Below the pieces are notes generated by a model. That model ran no database searches. It was not told the origin of the DNA and worked only from the letters and a program-made list of their open reading frames with translations. DNA of 64,000 nt, from positions 367,173,781 to 367,237,780 of the forward strand of contig CM062814.1 of assembly GCA_031772625.1 (NCBI GenBank), given 5' to 3'. Source of the DNA: Pinus tabuliformis. Lineage: Eukaryota > Streptophyta > Pinopsida > Pinales > Pinaceae. Below, piece by piece: positions 11,939 to 23,045 of the stretch (position 1 is the stretch's first letter; every line of letters begins with the position of its first letter). Made by a program: the position numbers and the translations under genes.

Positions 11939-12850
11939 GGCAAGTGCTATTTCATGGACTATAGCATCATTAATGCTATAGTCCACGTAACCGAGAGAGC
12001 CCATCTCATCCATGGATGCATGGATGCCACACATCGATTCATAAACTATCCGTTCCTGCCCGCCTCTGTCCGTTCCTGCCCTGCCTCCGGCGCCGGCCCG
12101 CCTCCGGTTTGAGACATAATGACCAGTGCACCAACCGTCCATTAATGCACTTAAACTCTCCGCCGTCTCCGCCGTTTACGTTTACCCACGCATCAACATG
12201 CCCGGATCCATAAACTCCATTCGCGCTTCAGATTTCAGTCCCTGCAACCCCCTGCAACCAGCGAAGAGCGAAGAAGAACGTGTTACAGGTATTCTGCTTT
12301 GCACATGAAATGCATGACAACAGCGATTTTTTTCCATTACTTTTTCCATTATATAAATAACAGATGATCAGATTGCCAACGCTGGAGCATTTCAGTTATT
12401 CCATAGCGTACTCTCTGTTCCTGCTGATGTTCAGTAACTTCTCCATTTTAGTATCAAAATTGTTTCCTTTGTAAATTCGTGTGAAGAGTTTCTAGAGATT
12501 TCTTCGTTACAATATTTTGCCCTAGCATGGTCTATAGTCTACAGGCTTGTAATATTGGGATGCGCTCGTCAACTGACCTCAAACATTTTCAAAATTAAAC
12601 GTTATTCAAACTCGTTGAATTCAGACTTACTATATTTTAAAAATTTAATGTTAATTAATAATAAAACGCAGAAAGTTCCTCCATGGAAGTAGTTAATTGC
12701 AATCTTTATCAGCCTGTTTTAATATTTTTTATTTGGACCATAGTTGTTTTCACGACGCCTTAAAAACCAGTTTTAATATTTTTTATTTGGACCATAGTGG
12801 TCATATGTTTCGATGCTTTTCTGAAATTAAAGGTTATTCAAACTCGTTGA
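11939..12850 (+). repeat. Left terminal inverted repeat of the giant MULE
   Basis: These 912 bp are the reverse complement of 36028-36934, with scattered mismatches. The outermost bases form a hairpin: ggactatagcat and atgctatagtcc at 11956-11984 are complementary around a 5-base loop. A GC-rich stretch (12040-12260) and a TATA box (12350) lie inside. Homology stops at 'aactcgttga' (12850). The TIR probably holds the promoter and transposase binding sites. Confidence 0.92.
12350..12358 (+). promoter_or_regulatory. TATA box in the left TIR, facing inward
   Basis: TATATAAAT stands 411 bp from the element end, in sequence conserved between both TIRs. It is the best candidate core promoter for the transposase gene, whose first coding exon lies about 6.2 kb downstream, so a long 5' UTR intron would be needed. 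A splice acceptor (gtacag) right before the start codon at 18578 fits this. Inferred from sequence only. Confidence 0.5.
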
Positions 12851-12874
12851 CCATCTCAAATACCTTAATTTATT

Positions 12875-13285
12875 TAGAAGCATCCATTAGTTTATGAATG
12901 ATGAGAACATGGAAAGGTTATATATTAAGAATTTCATAAGACCAACTACAGTTGTATTACAAATAGTTGAAAAATCAATAGTAAAACTGGAAGGAATTCG
13001 AAGGAATTTTAAAACACATTAGAGTGATAATGGAGTTTTGGGAATAACCCAATAATTTTCTTAATCTACATGCTAAACCCAACATAGAGGCATCCATTAT
13101 TGTAATTACTAATTCTATCATGGAAAGGTTATATATAAGAATTTTACAAGAATAACTCTAGTTGTATTACAAACTGTTAAAAAATCAATAGTAAAATTAG
13201 AAGGAATTTTAGCAAATGACTATGGATTCTTAGGAATAATCTAATAATTTTCTTAATCTTCATGCTCAACCCAACATGAGTAGAT
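12875..13285 (+). repeat. Two-copy tandem duplication, about 210 bp
   Basis: Both copies carry 'catccatta', 'catggaaaggttatata', 'aaaatcaatagtaaaa' and 'aataattttcttaatc', starting near 12875 and 13087. AT-rich, non-coding, just inside the left TIR. Confidence 0.75.
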
Positions 13286-15409
13286 ATCCACTAATATTAT
13301 GTCGACCATGGCTACAAATTACAGATCACTAGGGAAATATGAAAAATAAGTCACCAAGAATTAGTAAAAAAAGGGTTCAAATTACACTCTCTCTTACAAT
13401 ATTTGATGTAGATATCGAAGAGCAACTGTGGAATTCTCTGGATTAAGGAAGTGTTTATTATGTTGAACTACTAAATCAATAGATGAAATAACGGTTTCTA
13501 ATTATACATAAAATATGTATTCTTCAACAGTTACCATTAAAGAATTTTGCAATCAAGATTGGGAAATATAAATATATTGTGACACAAAATCAAAACAAGT
13601 TGATTTTTATGATTCATATTTAAACTCTTTTAAACATTCTTCGGTAAAAGAAAATGAATATTAGTATTCAGAAGAATATTTTATTGAACACTCTAAATAT
13701 GAGAGAGTTTAAAAAATTGAAATATTTCAAGGTAAAACATTAATTATAAATGACAAATTATAGCATTTAAACATCAACAACTGCCAAAACTATCGAACAA
13801 ATATTCTTTAATGTTTGCATGAGATTATAAGGATGCAATAGGGATTAATCCATTAATTTGCACCTATCATATTTATAGTTTGGAGGGAGGAGTTCTTCTT
13901 TCACAAACACAACATCAAATGAATCCGTTTCTTAAGGAGGATATTGTGAACTAGAATTACAAAACTTTTGACACCAATGTTTAATTACCACATTTATAAA
14001 ATGAAGAAATTTCACAACTTGCTATAGTTCGAAGGAATGGAGGTAAATGGTGAGTTTTTGTACTATATAAAAATAATCAAAGCAATTAGGAAATTACCCA
14101 CCGTAACCAAGTTAAAAAACGAGATTAATACCCACTGTAACCAAGTTAAAAAACGAGAAATACTGTTACAGTTAAAAAACGAGAAATATGAATGACATTA
14201 GAATAGTAAAATGTTATGCAAATTGCAAAATAATTTGGAAAAAATAAATAATATATAATTTAAATAATAGTTAAATATTTTTATTGGAATTCTTAAAATA
14301 TTTTTCTATTAATAATATTAATTTTTTAGATCAATATTACATAAATGTAAAGATACATATAAATTTAAATAAAAACCTGTTTCACTATTAACATTTAATT
14401 TCAAAATTTTAATATAATTTAATTTTTAAAAATCGAATAATAATCGAAGTGTTAAATCATTTACACCAGTTTACATCTTTAAAAATGCATAAGTTGTTGA
14501 CCATTCTTTCAAAATTTTAATATAAATTATTTTTTTAAACATTAAATTATGATCGAAGTGTTAACTCATTCAATTCAGTCTACTTCTTCTAATGTCGAAC
14601 TCTCAACAATGCTCCAATGATTCAATCATTTTTTGAATTAATAAAATAACATAATACAAATAGTGGACCCATCACCTATTTTAATAGTACATGCTATTCC
14701 TATCTCTTCCATATTTGCCAAAATAAATTCTATGATGAGTTTAAGGATATTTATATAATTCATTATATAAAAAGATTGTAAGAAAAAAATAAATTATATT
14801 AATAAAATTATAAAAAAGAACTATAAGTTTTATATGGCCATGATTGTAAAAAAAAAATTGCAATTCCTGCATTTTCATGATAGCTATTATCAAGTTAGAT
14901 AATAGGAATTACAAGGATTGATATATAATGCAAAATCATGATAATGTTATGGAATTCAATAAGAGAGATTTATTTCTGATAGACTATTACAAAAAAATTT
15001 GACACTGTTTTGGTAATGGTTAAATAAATTTTTACTCTAGAGATAAATACAGAGAAATTTTAACCTTAATTAAAAACCTGTTAATTTCAATATCAAGCCT
15101 TCCTACAATTATCTAAGGCTACCTAAACTTTAAATTTAATATGCTTCATAAAATTCAAGTTTCAATATCTCCACGAATATACTGACGTAGCTCAACTAGA
15201 TTTGTGGATGCCACTTCATAAACGCAACAATGGTATTGGAAAATATTATGTCATCCTTCTAAATAAATACTTTTGCTTTTATATGGCACCTTTTAAAACG
15301 AGGATACCGAACGTCCCAACAATGGAATTCGAACAAACATAAGACATATTTCTTTTGTTTGTTTTAGTTGTAAATGCCACACTTGTTTTTAGCACTTGGT
15401 ATATATATG

Positions 15410-15463
<54 letters not shown>

Positions 15464-16689
15464 GGGGGGGCATGTTTATATCTGTTTGATATAAGTCTAA
15501 CTGAAACACAAATTTAGAAAAAAAATAATTATAAACAATATCTTAACCATATATCTCATCATCAACTAATCTAAATTATAAATTAACTATAATATCTAAT
15601 CCCTGTTTTTTATTTTCCAAGAGCCACCCATCCCAGCTAAAGTATAATATTACTTCCAGTTTCTGAAAAGGAATGCTTGCTCGGTAAATCAATTTAATGT
15701 GCAGGGTGTTTCAAAGAAAGTTGCAAATATGGTTGTAAGTGTTAATGTACACGGTTATAGTTGAGACCAAAGGTAAAGCGCCCCAACTTTCATCCCAACC
15801 CAACTAAATTATAATATAGGTGCAGTTGTTGAAAAGGAGTATTGTCCTAAAAAATGAGTCCTCAAATATGAGTTTAATGACCATGGTATTGGAGGGAAGG
15901 TAGTAGATATGCCTATAAGGGTCAATGTACATAGTTATAATTGTGGGTGAAGATAATAATTAATTTATTTTATTTTTGGCCTAAAATATAATGATTTTTG
16001 TTTTTTTATAAGATTGTAGGTTTTTTATTAAATTATATTCAAAATTTATATAATGCAATTTTTTATTGGGTAAATTATATTTTTGAATGTATAAATAAAT
16101 TTTGTTCTTCAATACTAATTTGTTTTAGTGAGATTGTAAATTTTAGTCAAATTATTTATAGTATAGTATCATTTATAAAATACGTTGTTCTTTAATTATA
16201 TAAGTTTAAATTTAGAACATTGATAATGCATATTGCTTATAAAATTGCTTATAATCCAAGTAAAATTGCTTTGATTTTCATAGATTTGTTAAAATTGATT
16301 TTTGATAACATAGTTTTATATGTTTTTTTAGTATAGGAAAAATATAAAAATTCTTTTGGAAACAGTTTGCTTTAAGTAGTGTTTGGAGTTTTTGAAAGAG
16401 AAAGGAAATTTTCGTGAGATAATTAGTGGTCATGAGTTGTATGCGTCGAAAAAGATAAAGCGATTGTTTCTTTGATTTTCTTTGCTACGAAAGTTGTCAT
16501 TTTATAAATTTTGCATTCTCTCAACTCTGTTAGTTAGGATATTCATTGAAAAAGGCAAAATAGTTTAAATCATCCTAGGTGCATTTTTTAGTGGATTTGA
16601 GTCGAGTCTACACACCATTCAGTTTCATTTACACTACTTTTTGACTTAAAGAACAACCATAAAATTAACGCTTAAAGTAAAATTGACGT
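13286..16689. other. AT-rich non-coding interior of the MULE
   Basis: No gene is seen. It contains three copies of a ~34-bp unit with 'gttaaaaaacgaga' (14100-14190), a diverged ~115-bp duplication around 'atcgaagtgttaa' (14400-14570), and a segment at 16104-16241 that also occurs at 55806-55942. It is likely part of the long 5' UTR intron or spacer of the transposase gene. Confidence 0.55.
15400..15469. repeat. (TA)n/(TG)n compound microsatellite followed by a G run
   Basis: TA/TATG steps pass into about 20 TG units and then seven G. A simple repeat within the MULE interior. Confidence 0.95.
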
Positions 16690-18060
16690 AGTAACTTTTT
16701 ATTTACTAGGGCTCTAAAACACCAATATAGATCAGGCTAGTGTCTTGGAGTAGGAGAGTAATTAACTCTCCAAGACAGTAAAACCAAACAAGTAGCTCAT
16801 CTTGTGGTAGGATAAATCCAATTGTTACAATTACGCTCTGGGAAAGCTCCTCTTAAAGGAGAAGCACGAGATCGTGTCCGAACCAGTGAGGGGATCAATC
16901 CTCCTTCATTGGGAACGACGCCAGATATACACGTACTACAAACGGTAAACCTCGGATTATTGTCGAGGAGCCTGGGGTCACTTGTCGGTAAACCTTGGAT
17001 TATTGTCAAGGAGCCGCCAAGGGGATTGAGCTTGCTACTCTGCCCTTGCGTGTGTATCGGATCGTAGACTGTTCCCCCAGGTGTATTTGTTGCTATTGGT
17101 GACCTTAGTGACCATAATCTTTAGGGCTCTACCCGAGGTGACGGTGGAGGGAAGATCCCACTGTACCTGGAACAAACGTCGGCTAGACTCACTTGGATTT
17201 TCTGGGGGGTTCACTTCACTCGAGACGGTTAAAAGTGGAGGAACTTGGTACAGTCTATTCATTAAGCAGGTTGCCGGGGTAACTGTTTCACCCACCACTT
17301 CTGCACTGAATTCGACGACGTTGGATTTCATCACCAACTAGTGTTTTCGGTCTGGAAGGTTACTGTTTGCGTATGGTTTGACGCCCTAGATTCTTTAGGC
17401 GTATGATTCAAATTTGTTTGGTTCTTTAGAGACTTTAGGTGGTTTGATTTGAGTTTCTACTTTGTTTGCGTGTGCAGTAGTTTAAAAGTTTTTAACTGTG
17501 GCTGAATTACCGAGACAGTCCCCTACCAGTCGGGGCAAGTCTCCTGAAGTTGTCACCGTGGCCGATTTGTTGAGGAGGTCTCGTAGACTTCGAAGCCAAC
17601 CTCCCGAAGAGGTCCCGAGTCATTTCGAAGGTTGGAAAGTCCTTGTAAATCCTAGTGGCAGTAGAGTAGGTTCACCTGAAGAAGGACAGTCTTCAGTGGT
17701 AGTTCATCCGGATTACGATGGTTTAGAAACATGTTATAATCCTGAAGCTGTTGCAGTTTCAAAGCTTACTGGTAGTTTTTCATCTGCTAGTGATATAGGC
17801 GAAGAACCTGACGTATCTGAACCTATTACTCCTACTTCTAGTGTTCCGGATTCACCAAGGGTAGAAAGAGTTATCACCGAAAATCTTCCTTCTGGTTTGA
17901 TTGCTATTGCACTAGTCATCCTTCTATAACTTTCCAACATATGCTGGAGTAAACAGATTGTAATTTGGGTAATTTTTCTAACTGCAAATAGGAACGTACT
18001 TGTGTATTGGCAGGGTGGCTATGAGGTCCCTAGAAGTGATGAATTTGAATTTTTATTGGT
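16690..18060 (+). other. GC-richer island with a 144-codon open frame, possibly retroelement-derived
   Basis: Base composition rises clearly against the AT-rich surroundings. A ~45-bp phrase with 'ggtaaacctcggattattgt' occurs at about 16947 and, slightly changed, at about 16989. An open frame at 17498-17929 starts at GTG, not ATG. It encodes a basic N-terminus (RRSRRLRSQP) followed by an acidic Ser/Pro-rich region and a hydrophobic end. I recognise no domain. It could be the leader and gag start of an LTR element nested in the MULE, or MULE cargo. No LTR pair or target duplication is visible. Confidence 0.4.
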
Positions 18061-18577
18061 TTTATATATAGTATTAGGTTTTCTCTCATGTTTTCTGTGA
18101 ATGACATGGGTGAATTTTATCCTACACCCACTAGGTTATCGATATGTAATTTCGGTAATTTTGATTTCAAAAGATATTTTAAAGAAATGCAATGATTTCA
18201 TTTGTGTATTCAATAAACACAAGATTTTATAATTGAGTAAAATATTCGCCATGCCTGGTGAGAGATTCGCCAAAAAATTATATATACATATTATATTATT
18301 GATAAAATGGCCTTCCATTTTTCCTATATAACATGGAGATTCGCCAATTTATTATATATATAAATTTAGGAGGGGTTCTTAAAATTTTCTCTGTACATGG
18401 TTAGTCTAAACTTGTCAGAGATATTTAAGCTTATTAATATCTTACTTATCGTACAATGTCATCTAAGATCCCCTGAATATTACTTAATCCCAAAGTGGTA
18501 CGCTATGCATTGATCAAGACCATAATATTTACTCAAACTAAATTATTTTCAATGCAATTCGTACAGGTATTTTAAGA
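18061..18577. other. Spacer upstream of the transposase coding region
   Basis: AT-rich. It ends with a splice-acceptor-like 'attcgtacag' at 18557-18566 eleven bases before the first ATG, suggesting the 3' end of a 5' UTR intron. Confidence 0.5.
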
Positions 18578-21500
18578 ATGAGTAAGTGGGGGAAGATTAA
18601 CGAGTTGGAAGTTGAAGACCCAGAAGATATGATACAATTTTCAGCAGAAGACTTAACATGGACAGAGATTGGGGGGGACCAAGTTGCGGTGATTCCATAT
18701 TGTCGACTTGATGATTTCATAAGTGGAGAGGAATCAAATGAAAGTGCACCCACTTGATTTCTTCTTAAGAAACATCGAAGTAGAGGAATAGAGGACATCA
18801 CACGCACCAATTACTCAACATACCTGGAGTACAGTGTGTGAGTCTCTATATGCTTTTTCAAGATACGTATAATTTTTTCAATATGCATAAATATTATATC
18901 TAATTTGTAGTAATTTTTTTACGTACAGTTATTGGTGTTCATATGGCCCAGAGTCAACAAGGATAATTAGGAGTGCATCATCAGATCCAAATACAAACTG
19001 CAATCGACATGAAAGTATTAAAGTTGGTTGCCAATGTCACTTCTTTGTGCGACGACTTCAAATGAGACCAGATGATGCTGTAATAACATATACTGCTTGT
19101 AGACATATTGATAAATCCAATGTTATTTGTCATGGGACAGATGCAATCGGTAGGCCCATGAGATTCAATTATGCACCACATTTAAGTTGGAATATGCGAT
19201 CTAGTGTCCAACATTTCGTCAAAAGAGGTTTTAATGTTACAATGATATGGGACAAGTTCATCTCTGATGTGAAGGATGGATCTGGTGAGTTATACACAGG
19301 AATATCTCGAGATACATTCATGAACAGAAAAGATATAAGTAACATTTACAATGATATCATAAGGCTAGAGTATGCTAAAGATCAAAGTGATCCAAAAAGT
19401 GTAGAGTGCTGGTATAAGGAAAACCCAGAGAGTTTTTTCTTCTACCAAAAACAAGATCTTGTTGAAAATATCCCTTTCATCATAGGCATACAAACAAAGT
19501 GGATGTGTTCAATGATGCTGAAATACTCTCACAATAATATTATCTCAATGGATTCAACCTTTAGTACAAATAAGTACGGGGTGAGTACATATTTATCCTA
19601 AATCTGATTTATTTATTTAACCTCATATATATGCATGTATCTTATATAAATATAATTATGCACATTTTTTGTAATGCAGTATCAACTTTACACCTTAATG
19701 GTTTTCGACGAGCATCACAATGGGGTTCCAATAGCGTGGGTGATATCATCACGCAATACTATAGCTGATCTTTCTAAATGGATGTTGGCCTTACTTGCAA
19801 TTGGAAACAAAGAGCGACCAGATTGGCATGTTCTCGCCTTCATCACAGATGATGCTACTGCAGAAATTGAAGCATTGAGGTGATGTGTTTATTATTTTTA
19901 CAAGAGGCATAAAAAATATTGTTAATGTATAATCTCACTAAAAATTATGTTATTGCAGGTCTACGATCAAGTGCAAAGTATTATTATGTGTGTGGCATGT
20001 TCGTCGTGCATGGTTGAAAAATGTTGGAAACAAGGTCCAAGGGAGGGAAAACCAAATAAGAATTTTTCGTGATTTAGGAGATATCATGCACATGTGTAAA
20101 GATGATGCATCTGTGAAAAAGAAAGTTGAAAGCTTATTTGAAGAATTCAGTGAACAAAAAAGATTTTTGGAATATTTTAGAAATACTTGGTTAGCCAACA
20201 ATAAAATATGTAAGCTTCTTATTGGTGGTTTTAATGACTCTATGTTTCATGTTATATGTATACTTATTAATATATAACTAATAAATTTCTTTCTACAGAT
20301 ATGTGGGCAAAAGCATACAGAGATTTTCCACATTCAAATCAAGATACGAACAATGCCATTGAATCTTACCATAGGTATATCAAGGAAAGGTACCTATGTG
20401 AGAAGAACAATGCATGCCACAGAAGGGTTGATTGGTTAATCTATGTTTTGTTGACAAAGGTTGTATTATATTACAATCATATGCACCGTTTAAAAGAAGC
20501 TGGTTTTGTACGACCCAGAAAAATACAGGAACAATTGAATTCATCCAAGTGTAGAGCTAAGAAAATCCCAAATGAAGATTGTGTGCCTGATGAAAAGAGT
20601 AATGACTATTGGGTTCGTAGCCAAAATAAGGATACTCGTGACATTTGGTATAATGTCATATATAAGGGTTCTAATCTACACTTCTGCAATTGCAATTGGG
20701 CCTTGAATGGAAATATCTGTAAACATGTATTGAAAGTTGAGATGTTAGTGAGTAACACTATTTTGGGTGAAAATGTAGCACGTGGTGTCACTGATCCCAG
20801 GACAGAAAGGCCTAGAATTTTATTTGATTTGAATGAAACACCTATATTGGGCCCAGAAATCCAAACAGAGCTTTCGCCATGCTTTGATTCTCCTATCAAT
20901 CTGAATTATCATAATGAAACAAGCATTGATAATTTAGAGAATTTCTCATACAATGTTGAATCAACCAATGTACGACAAGATAGTGCATTCTCTGAACATG
21001 ATGAGATGAAACGTGTTAACTCATCAACCCTTGAGAAATTGAGATCCATAATACCTACAAATTTGGAACAGGCATATGCATTGAACAACTTGGTAGACAA
21101 AGCATGTCAAGAATACAACAAAATGTTTTTCAATACTATAACTCCATCCAAGATCACTACTAAGAGAAAACACAGTTTCTTGAGTCCAGTAAATAAAAAG
21201 AGGCGATGTGGTCGCAAGTCAAAATCAGGGACAGATAATCTACAATTTGAAAGGGTTGGACGAGTTCATGCAAGGAAAAAAAGAATGGATGAACAATTGG
21301 GGTCAGCTTCTCAAAAACAAAGAAATGTGGACCACGCGCCTGAGATAATACAAGATTCTATTATACCCAATATTGGTATGGAAATTTCATGCTATGCATT
21401 GTTTTATGTTAAGTGCGATATATTAGCATGTCTAACACTTTTGCATGACTATATGAACTATTTTTATTGTTACAGCTGAGGGACCCACATCTCAGAACAT

Positions 21501-22150
21501 TCCAAGTTGTCGAATTCGTTTATTTGATGAACATGCTAATGAAAAAAGATCTAGCATTGGGAACACGGCTTCAGCCATTAACACCCCAATATCCTCCCCA
21601 AGGGTGCTCCCCCCTATTGTTGAACCAATTAGGATGTATCATCGCCCACACCCACCACCTTTTTCCTCCATAAATTCTTCCATGTCTATAACCACCTCTG
21701 TAATACCTTCCCAATGCTCACCCCTACCCTTCAGTCATCAACCATTCTCATTTTTTCAATCGTCCACCCTTAACATTCCAATTTCCCCCCCTAGGTTAAT
21801 CCCCCGGCCTACAGTGATTCCCACTATCGTACAACCGGTGGGGGTGTATTGTCGCCCACACCCACTACCTTTTCCCTATTTCACATCCACCATGCCTTTA
21901 TCTAGCACCCCTGAACCATGCCTATATTTGTCACCAAGTGCTCCGCCATCTACCCAGGAAGGGTTGTCTTCTCCATTGCCTCAAAACCTCACGGTGAGAA
22001 CGAGTATTTGATCAAAATATCATTGTGAATTAATGAAATTGATTATATTCCTTTCAATTTTTACAACTAATTGATTATTGTAATTTTTTGCAGAGATATC
22101 AATTTGGAAATCCACCTGGGAGTGCCAAGAGGGACGAGGGTGACTTATAG
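18578..22150 (+). CDS. MULE transposase with DDE core and SWIM zinc finger, seven exons, one in-frame TGA
   Basis: Exons read by eye: 18578-18837, 18929-19580, 19680-19879, 19959-20209, 20299-21375, 21476-21993 and 22094-22150. All junctions are GT/AG and together give 1005 codons ending at TAG. A Cys/His-rich N-terminal domain (YWCSYGPES...GCQCHFF) occupies residues ~88-150. The catalytic core has D in MDSTF (~294), D in FITDD (~361), the CVWHVRRAW block, and E in NNAIESYH (~476). The SWIM finger CNCNWALNGNICKH is at ~584-597, followed by a basic region and a proline-rich tail (RPHPPPF, RPHPLPF). The layout recalls plant SWIM/MULE proteins of the Arabidopsis AT1G60560 type. The protein would bind TIRs and catalyse cut-and-paste in the nucleus. 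The one defect is TGA at 18755 in exon 1 where CGA is plausible (CpG decay), so this copy may be inactive or start downstream. Confidence 0.88.
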
Positions 22151-23045
22151 ATCCATACTTTAGATTGATCATATAGTTGTTTTTCCATTATGTCATTTAT
22201 GGGCATGAGATTCCATTATTTATGTTGGAAATGATGTTCTATTTTGTAAAAAAGAAACATGTATAGTTGGACCTATTTTGAATAAAAATACATAAATTTA
22301 TACTTGTGTTGATGACAACATCTTCATTGAATTTTAAATCGTTATGTGGATGCGATGTTATATTCTATCAATGTTACATTACTTTTGATGAATAGTTGTA
22401 ATAGATTTTTCGTTTATTATTTACAAATTATCAAGTTTATAAGTTAAGTTACTTATATATTTATATCTTATTTGATGTTTAAAATGTAATCTTAAGACTT
22501 ATACCTCGCACCTCAAGATTAATCTGTCTAAAAATACATAAGCCTTTCTAACTTGATACTAGATTTTTCGTTTATTATTTACAAATTATCAAGTTTATAA
22601 GTTAAGTTACTTATATATTTATATCTTATTTGATGTTTAAAATGTAATCTTAAGACTTATACCTCGCACCTCAAGATTAATCTGTCTAAAAATACGGAAG
22701 CCTTTCTAACTTGATACTAGATAAAAAACAATAACCACACATTACAATCCAATATCACTTTAAAATTATTCTTACAAAGTCTCTTAACAAATATGTAACC
22801 ATAGATATTTTTATCATAAGCTACCATACAATAACGACTCTTAAGTATACACAAAATATATATCGAAAAAAATATGACAGCTTAAATATATTTTCACATC
22901 CTCGACCCTAGAATATTCATTTATTTCTTTACATATGAATTATAGTTTATGGTTTATGTTCATATTCCATAGATTTTACATGTGAGAATCAACCCATTTA
23001 ATAAACATGTACTTGTTATTTAACCTCTTTAACCTTTATTGAAAC
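22151..23045. other. 3' flank of the transposase gene with a 158-bp tandem duplication
   Basis: The first ~100 bp probably contain the 3' UTR. 22364-22455 is shared with the first 91 bp of the window. At 22402-22722 a 158-bp unit ('tagatttttcgtttattat' to 'gcctttctaacttgatac') is present twice with only a few differences, a recent duplication. The rest is AT-rich with no gene. Confidence 0.7.
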
